From Oenanthe sinensis (lineage: Eukaryota > Streptophyta > Magnoliopsida > Apiales > Apiaceae), in contig JAPMAC010000197.1 of NCBI GenBank assembly GCA_028671895.1, positions 4,097,001 to 4,161,000 on the forward strand: a DNA stretch of 64,000 bases, read 5' to 3'. Positions 57,481-64,000 of this stretch are shown here, piece after piece. The position numbers and the translations under genes were made by a program. A model generated the notes under the pieces. That model searched no databases, was not told the origin of the DNA, and worked only from the letters and a program-made list of their open reading frames with translations. Numbering within the stretch: the stretch's first letter is position 1; each line of letters starts with the position of its first letter.

Positions 57481-60400
57481 ATGGCATCAAAAGGACAAAC
57501 CTTCCAAATCTACAACTTTGCAGCCACCAACTATATTGCTCTGTTAAACAAATCTGATGCACCTAAAGATTTTCATGTTATTCAAGATTTTTTATGACAG
57601 TTATATTGGCTATGCGTTACAAGAACCTTTAAACTTTTCTGCTCAATCTTTGATAAGGATACGGTCAACTGCCAAGTTTAACAATACAAGTGATGATGAA
57701 GAACAAATCATTACATTCAACTGCAATGGAAAGCACATGATAACACCTGCTGTTGTTCGACAAGCCCTTCATCTCCCGGAAGTGGCTGAGTACGATGATA
57801 TTATGGGAGATGATCAAATCAAAGACTTTTTTAGGTCTATAGGCTATGGAGGAAGCCTATCAAAGTTGGGGAGCCTGACAAGACCCAATCTTCGAAGAGA
57901 ATGGAGTTTCTTCTTCGATTGCGTAACAAGGGCCTTCACAGCCAAGTGTGTGAATTTTAATGCAATCCCTTAGCTGGCACAACAGATTGGGTATTCTCTG
58001 ACCCATAATCTCAATTTCAATTTTCCTTGTTTAATTATTAGACAGCTAGCTAGCAAAATTAATGATGATGTTCACACTGTATATTTTGCTAGATTTCTTC
58101 AGTTAATTTTTAACTATTTATTGCCTAATGTAAATTTTGAGGATGATCAGAGTTTAGCTAGTTTTAGTATGAATAAAAGAATTTTTGCGGACCTAGCTAG
58201 GAAGGATACTAAGAAAGGTACTATCTCTCCTCTCTTTTATCCCACATGGGTCAGGCTTCTTTTAAATTAGAGAATGCCTACCATGTATGGAAGGGATTTT
58301 CTCTCTGTGCCTATGGATCAGAGTTTAGCACCCTCTGATTCAAACCCAGGCCACCCTCCAAACACTGACACCCAAACACTTTTGCCAACCTATACAGTCT
58401 CCCAAAAGGCTGTAGTTGTAAAACAAACCTTTCAACAGGGCACCAGCAAAAGGAATGGGAAGGCAGTGAAAGAATATTCTCATAAAAAGAGAAAATTAAT
58501 TGATGAAGATTATGATTATGATAAAGGGTTGGTTTTTGCCAAGAGAAAGACTGTTGAAAAGGCTTCTGAGATACCTCCTGCACCTTTTATGAAGCCATTC
58601 ACAGTAAATCCAATGCCTGAGGTAAAGAAGAAGAGGAGAAGATTAGTCAAGGCTGTAAACTCTGAGGCTGCAAACACTGAAGGACTAAACTCTGATGCAA
58701 CGATAAATTCTGATGTTCTAATCTCTGATCAGCCAATATCTCAAGGGTTAAACTCGGAAGACATTCTAAACTCTGAGCCAAACTCTGATGTCTTGACAAA
58801 TTCTGTTGAAGCATGGCGTTGCTGGAAGGCAAATATTCCTTTGAAGGAACCTGGATTACCAGTTCCAATTGAGAACATGATTCTTCGGTATGTCATGTCA
58901 AAAGCTGATTAGTGGACAAATGTTGCCCATTATAACCGTGAACGTATTAGACGGGGGGCTACTGTTGACAAGATAGTCTGCAGGAAAAATTTGGGGAATC
59001 TAAATGATCTTTGGCTCAATGCTGAACAGGATCGAAAACACAATTATTTGAAAGATGAGCCATATGTCACTCCAGAGGAAGCTGTTTCTGTAGCAATCTC
59101 TGATTCTCCTACAAACTCACCTAAGCAAATTATCAAGGATATTTCTTATGAAAGAGTTAGGGAGTTGGCAGAACAAGTAAGGAAAGAGATGGAAGAAAAA
59201 AAGTCTACATCATCTGCCTCTCCAAGTTCAAAACATTTTTCAAGAAGAAAGAGGAAGTCTGTCACTTTTGGCCAGGATCCACAAGAACCTATCTCTCAAA
59301 GTGAGATAGCAATCTCTACATGGCCAGGCACACAAGAACCTGTTAAACAAAGTTCAGCAGCAGCCACAGTTCCAGCTTGGATCAGGGGTACAACCCACAA
59401 GAACCTTCAGCTCAAAGGGTTGAAGAAGTTGTTAAGGCCCCAGCCACACAAGAACCACCCAATCAAAGTTTGGATGCATGCAATTTACATATTCTAGAAG
59501 ACCTTGCTTTTGCTGATGTTGAAGGCCAATCCTTGGCAGAGTCAAGCCTACAAGAACCTTCACCTCAAAGTGGTGAAGCAGCTGAAGATATGACTCAGGT
59601 CCCACAAGAACCAATCATCAATTTTATGATTGCAGACCAAGATTCTAATGTTGAACATACAAACTCTGATGAAGCTCCACTGGCAATCACTAATGCTCTT
59701 ATGGTGCTACCAATCTCTGCACAGCCAATGGAGACCACATCCACTTCCATAACTCAAGGTATAAACTCTGACTTTTCTTCAGAATATGCATTCTCTGATA
59801 GTTTGAGTTCAGATTTTACCTTTCCTAATTTAACTGCTAGAATGATCATGAATAGTCCTGAAAAGGGTACCCCTACTCATCCAACTACAGTCAAAAGTGA
59901 GAAAAATCTAACTCTTAACAGTTATGATATGTGTGATGTGAAAAGTAATGAGATTACTTTAAAAAATAAGAATGCCTTAGGATGTTCCATATCTTTTGCA
60001 GGTACTCAGAGTTTATTAGTTGTAAACTCTGATCCATTATTAAACTATGAGAAAGTCACAAACACTAATGGGGAGGACACAGACTCTGATGAACCCATTT
60101 TTGCTGATAAAGAAGTCACAGACTTGTACATTCCTTATTCCCAAAAATACAATACAAAGAAGTGGCTAGTTAATTCACATGATGCACATGAAAGACTGAG
60201 CATGAGCTATCCTGATTACATGGTGGTAGAGGATCTTAGAGGAGAGATTGAAGCTGCTTTAGATGCTGAGGGTGTTCAAAGAGATTTCTCTTCTCCACCA
60301 GAAACTTCTCAAGATGTGTTGATAGATTCACTTAAACAAAAAGTTTGGGATAGTTCTTGGAAATATTCACATGAAGATATCTTTTGGCCACATGCTCATG

Positions 60401-62122
60401 ATTTTTTTAATAAGGCTGATAGGGAGATTAATTCTGCAGAACTGAAGTCTATTTTGAAAGCTACTACTGTCTTATCTAAAGGTCTTCACACTGAAGTTGG
60501 TGCACTTAAGGATTCTCTCACCAACAACTCTGCTTTTGTTAAATCTTTATAAAATTCTATGAAGATCAAATTCAAGAATGTCTCAGCTAGACAAGAGGCT
60601 CTGGAGACAAAGGTGGATACTCTATCAGTTCTATGTATGGGATGCTACACACCATAGTTGATATTCTTACTTTCAAGAAAAGGTCTGATGTCAGAAAGGG
60701 GGAGAGTTCAGTTAAAGACAAATGCAAGGAGGATGCTACATAACCACCTGATAAACCTGATGATGAAGATCAAGGGAGTCACAGGGAGGGTAAACAAATT
60801 CTGAAGCAGCAAACTCTGATTGATCAAAGTCAAACTCTGTCAACTACTCAAACTACGATGGCACCAATCTCTGACAAACAGAACAAGTAGAAAACTATGA
60901 TAGAAGCTGATTTAGAACTTGCAAAGAGACTTGAAGAGGAAGAGAAGCCTGAGAAAATTGAGGAACAAAATCTGAAAGAAGTAGAAATGGCAAAAAGGTT
61001 ATTTGAAGAAGACCATCCTGGAATGGATCCAGCTGTTGTAGAAGCTGAATTGAAGAAGTCTGGTACTGACATTGCTCAAGTCCAGAAAAAGAAGAGATAT
61101 GTAAGAAAAATTCAAATTCAGAAGAAGATACATGTTCAAAAGAAGCGAGAATCAAAGCCCATTCAAGTTAAGAATGTTGAAACTTCTAAAGCAGTTGCTC
61201 AATCAAAACCAGGTTCAGAAATACAAACAAGATCATCTACAAGAAATCAACAAAAAGCTCCAGCTAAGCCATAGAATCCTCTCACTATGTCTGGAATAAC
61301 TTTTCTTTCAGGTGGTTCAAGCTTTAATGATGAGGAAGAAGAAGAACAACAATCTTCGATAAGGAAGAAAAAGTCTAATCTTCTGTGGACAAAGACTCAA
61401 ACTCTGACTCTCAATGCCATACTTGGAAAAGACAAAGGTGGTATTGGTGATACACATGCTAAGGTTTACAGAGGTGAAACAAACATCTTCAGAGATCCTT
61501 ATTCATTGAAAGACAAACCTGAAGAAGAGATGTCTGAAGAATATTTGGACAAACTAATCTCTGTTAATATTGTGAAGGATATCTTTGATGGTGTTCAAGC
61601 TAAGGAGAAGCTCATTTATTGCTTGAAGGATGGGAGAGTTATGAAGATTGCTCAAGAAGATTTAATTCAAAAGCATCTAAAGAACTTGAACATATTTTAT
61701 TTCTTCTAAATGATGAAAATGAAGTTACTTCTAGATGGGTAAAAATTCTTGAAGGAGCAATAGCTGAGAAGAAGAAAAGTGAAAGATTAATGATGATAAA
61801 CTCTGAGGAGTATGAGCCTGGATACTTACTTGAAGATGGATCAAGAAGAGCAATGAGAAAGGGAGATGTAAAATTTAAAATGGTGTTAGGTATTCCTACA
61901 CTAATCTTAAATCCTGATGGAATGAAGGCTTGTTGCATTGCTTTGGATGAAAGGGTAAACAGATCATCTATCTATGCTTTAAGGGTTGCTGTCTATCATA
62001 TTGATGATTCTTCTGATCAAATGATAGAATTGAAGGATAAGCTGGTTGATTTGCTGAAAGCTGGTGAAGAAAAACTTCTGAATCAATTTCTGAAAGATGA
62101 TTTTTCTTACAGAAGAATTTGA
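57481..62122 (+). pseudogene. Sire-I ORF3 (env-like), several frame breaks
   Basis: ATG 57481 (MASKGQTFQIYNFAATNYIA). A frameshift near 57590 leads to LNFSAQSLIRIRSTAKFNN, HMITPAVVRQALHLPEVAEYD, and the conserved RREWSFFFDCVTRAFTAK (about 57895-57950). Then AQQIGYSLTHNLNFNFP and VYFARFLQLIFNYLLP, the counterpart of YPRFLQLVLNEVL. A Lys-rich patch with NLS-like KKKRRR (about 58625) and NSD/NSE repeats follow. Repeats of (T)QEP(I/V/S)xQS (59280-59600) come next. The C-terminal half is Lys/Glu-rich and ends FLKDDFSYRRI at TGA 62120-62122. Breaks near 57972, 58268, 58910, 59400-59495, 60550, 61272 and 61700. No signal peptide or membrane segment seen; function unknown. Confidence 0.82.
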
Positions 62123-62221
62123 TTTAAAAATGGTAAACAAACTCTGATGCATTTGTCTTGGATTTCTGACATCATAAGTGAAATTTATGTTTTATTTCTT
62201 AAAGCATAAATTGGGAGAGAT
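62123..62221 (+). other. Sire-I 3' UTR and polypurine tract
   Basis: Short non-coding stretch ending in AAATTGGGAGAGAT at about 62208-62221, next to the LTR. A last ACAAACTCTGAT motif lies at 62136. Confidence 0.82.
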
Positions 62222-62757
62222 TGTTAGGAAGCAAACACTGATGGTTGTCAGAGAATACAAGTCAGAGTTTACATTACTGATGTCATTAGAGTTTAAGGAA
62301 CTGTCGGACAGAGTTTACTCTAGCAGAGAATACTCAATCAGAGTTTACTTTAACAGAGAATGCTCTATCAGAGAATAACAACCGACAGAGTTTATTATCA
62401 GAGTTTGTCAGGAAGCAATTCGAATCTGAGTCTGAATAGGAAAGTAAGAAGGAATCTGAATGCAAGACTATTTCCTTATGTAAAGCTATTCTATTTCTAA
62501 TGTGATTTGTAATTGAATTGTAATTGTGTTTATATAAACACAGATATAGGTTAACATTGAGATATCTGTTGAGTCTTATTTTTTCATAACCTAGCAGCTC
62601 TTAAGAACAAACAACTTCTTGAGAGAGTTTTGTATTATATTCATAATCTTTAATACATAACAATATTCATCTTTTACATACTTGTGTTCTTAATCGATTT
62701 ACTGGTACTATTACATTCAACCCCCCTTCTGTAATAGTTTATTCATCTGGGCAAACA
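62222..62757 (+). mobile_element. Sire-I 3' LTR (536 bp)
   Basis: Partner of 50940-51475; TG...CA ends. The right flank AGACG (62758-62762) against AGAAG on the left gives a 5-bp target duplication with one mismatch. TATA box TTATATAAA at 62530-62538. Confidence 0.95.
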
Positions 62758-63580
62758 AGACGTATCAACTTCACCTTCTTCTAGAGTTTAACTTTTGTGA
62801 CCAGGTGTCATTGGTAGATCTTCAGTGGATGGTTTCTCAGGATCAGATTCCGCATTTCCAGATTTCTTGAGTAATTGAAATGAAAGATGTTTGTTCCTCT
62901 AGCACTGAAAATATTATACAAGTATTTCTCAGACTCATCACTACTCCCCCTTAGGATGGTAGGGATGAAGTCTTGTTCTCTTCTTACCATTTCTCCTCTA
63001 TTTCTCAAACTTCTGTCTTCACTTCTCACCCAAGGTGAATTATCCAACTATTTTAATAGAGATAACAACAGACATAACATACATACAGCATTAAATCATC
63101 GCAGATATAAAAATGCAAACTATGACATGTTATGCATTTTAGAAAATCCGGTTAATTCCTATTTACAAGAATCTTCTAAAATCAAATGGAATAGAAGAAT
63201 TAATAAATAATATTAGTTCTATCCAATCCAAGCATGTTGTTATATATCCCCTTTTCTTATTCAACAATGGAGTAATCCTCTTCTAGTAAAAGTCTTTGTT
63301 CAACAATTCTCCCCCTATTTGGATCTTGTTCAACAATTCTCTCATTTAGATCTCTTGTTGAACATCTCCCCTTTAGATCTTGTTCAAACTTCTCCCCCTT
63401 AGTTGAGTAATCCTCTTCAGAATCCTTCATATTAGAAGAAATTTCATCCCCCTTTAGTTGAGTAACATTAGAAATCTGTAACAGGGAATTGGGAATGAGA
63501 TTTGGTAATTGTGCTAGTGTGTGATTTTCCTTTGTGTTTCTGACAAGTGTTTCACTCATATAATCTCTAAGTGTTTCACT
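62758..63580 (-). pseudogene. Sire-H 3' internal region, right of Sire-I: likely end of ORF3 with many purine tracts
   Basis: Sire-H resumes after Sire-I. On the minus strand one frame reads ESDPEKPSTEDLPMTPGHKS, a stop, then TLEEGEVDTSEAGNDR across the Sire-I insertion point, which fits an acidic ORF3 tail. Further right are five reversed GGGGGAG-like tracts (62944, 63308, 63365, 63391, 63446). A 60-bp block (62840-62902) is a second copy of the Sire-H 3' UTR block at 50819-50881. I could not match it to a conserved ORF3 domain. Confidence 0.45.
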
Positions 63581-64000
63581 CATAGAATATATATATTTTC
63601 ACTCTTTCTCACTTGTGTTTCACACTCTTCTCACAACACTATATCTCTCTTAGTGCGGATGACACGGTCTTTTTTACCTGCAAGAAAGATCACCATAGCC
63701 ACTTCAAGAGAGGTCATTGGTGGTGCAATGGGGTTTCACAAATCCCCGTCCTCAATTGATTCTATTAAAATATTTGACTTTGAAAACTGAATTGCTTCAG
63801 GAATAGATTCAATGAGTTGCTTCAGGATCTATAATGTAGTAAATGATCCAAGTTTCCTCCTGACGCATGTGAAGGCATGTTGATTCAGTCAGAATCATCA
63901 ATCATTCTTCATTCCTTGATATGGAAGTTTAGAATAATTTTTTCCGTCAATTCATCCTTAGTGTGTGACAATCCCTAAAGTGCATTTGAATATATATATA
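63581..64000. other. Right end, unassigned
   Basis: No feature I can name. A plus-strand open stretch (63657-63790) starting MTRSFLPARKITIATS is too short to judge; it may belong to Sire-H internal sequence on the other strand. The window ends in a TA repeat. Confidence 0.4.

Noticed and set aside
57481..62122. ORF3 as a true envelope gene
   Set aside because: No signal peptide, membrane segment, furin-like site or Cys pattern visible; only position supports the term.
63257..63583. Minus-strand frame of 108 codons with repeated IVEQ/EEDYS
   Set aside because: Looks like translation of repeated purine tracts in the Sire-H 3' region; not supported as a separate gene.

Overview
The window looks like the repeat-rich nuclear genome of a eudicot plant, probably an asterid (family not resolvable by eye). 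It holds one spliced host gene with plant GT-AG introns. Almost everything else is nested retrotransposons, mostly Ty1/copia of the Sirevirus (Maximus) type: LTR, primer site for initiator tRNA-Met, gag, pol, a non-coding linker, a third 'env-like' reading frame (ORF3), a polypurine tract (PPT), LTR. No bacterial genes, rRNA, tRNA or CRISPR were seen.

Layout, left to right. Sire-A (to 5217, + strand): ORF3 and 3' LTR, inserted into the reverse transcriptase of an older copia element, Copia-K (5218-7669). Copia-K abuts a reversed Ty3/gypsy gag fragment (7670-8690). Then comes the only gene island (about 8.7-15.8 kb): AT-rich spacer, a PIF/Harbinger-type DNA element with TAA target duplications (9216-10178), and a six-exon receptor-like cytoplasmic kinase gene on the minus strand (14973-10922). 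After it, an ORF3-like fragment X (15.8-18.1 kb) is split by a solo LTR (Sire-B, 15960-17767) and cut by the reversed Sire-C (18111-24365: LTR, ORF3, linker).

From 24366 to 42720 lies Sire-D, a heavily mutated but almost full-length element. The reversed, internally deleted Sire-E (36065-41735) sits in its ORF3. Sire-F (42721-47885) sits in its 3' LTR. Sire-F is broken in the middle of reverse transcriptase and joined to a gag fragment of another element, Sire-G (47886-48832), which is itself cut by the reversed Sire-H (48833-50939 and from 62758 on). Inside Sire-H lies Sire-I (50940-62757), the most complete element, with two 536-bp LTRs, a near-perfect 5-bp target duplication, gag, pol and ORF3. 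All elements carry stops, frameshifts or deletions, so none seems autonomous.

The most unusual signal is not a gene. Most of the long-LTR families have their own short motif repeated many times in the LTR. In three elements (Sire-C, -D, -I) the same motif recurs in the pol-ORF3 linker in inverted orientation, so a genomic transcript could pair with itself. In Sire-I the motif also runs through gag, pol and ORF3, read almost always as Asn-Ser-Asp/Glu. Related signals are GGGGGAG tracts kept inside coding regions in more than one reading frame, hairpin arrays in the Sire-A LTR and Sire-D linker, a roughly 40-bp block shared by four otherwise different LTRs, and a common stop-plus-frame-change gag-pol junction. 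Names Sire-A to -I, Copia-K and X are labels for this window only.
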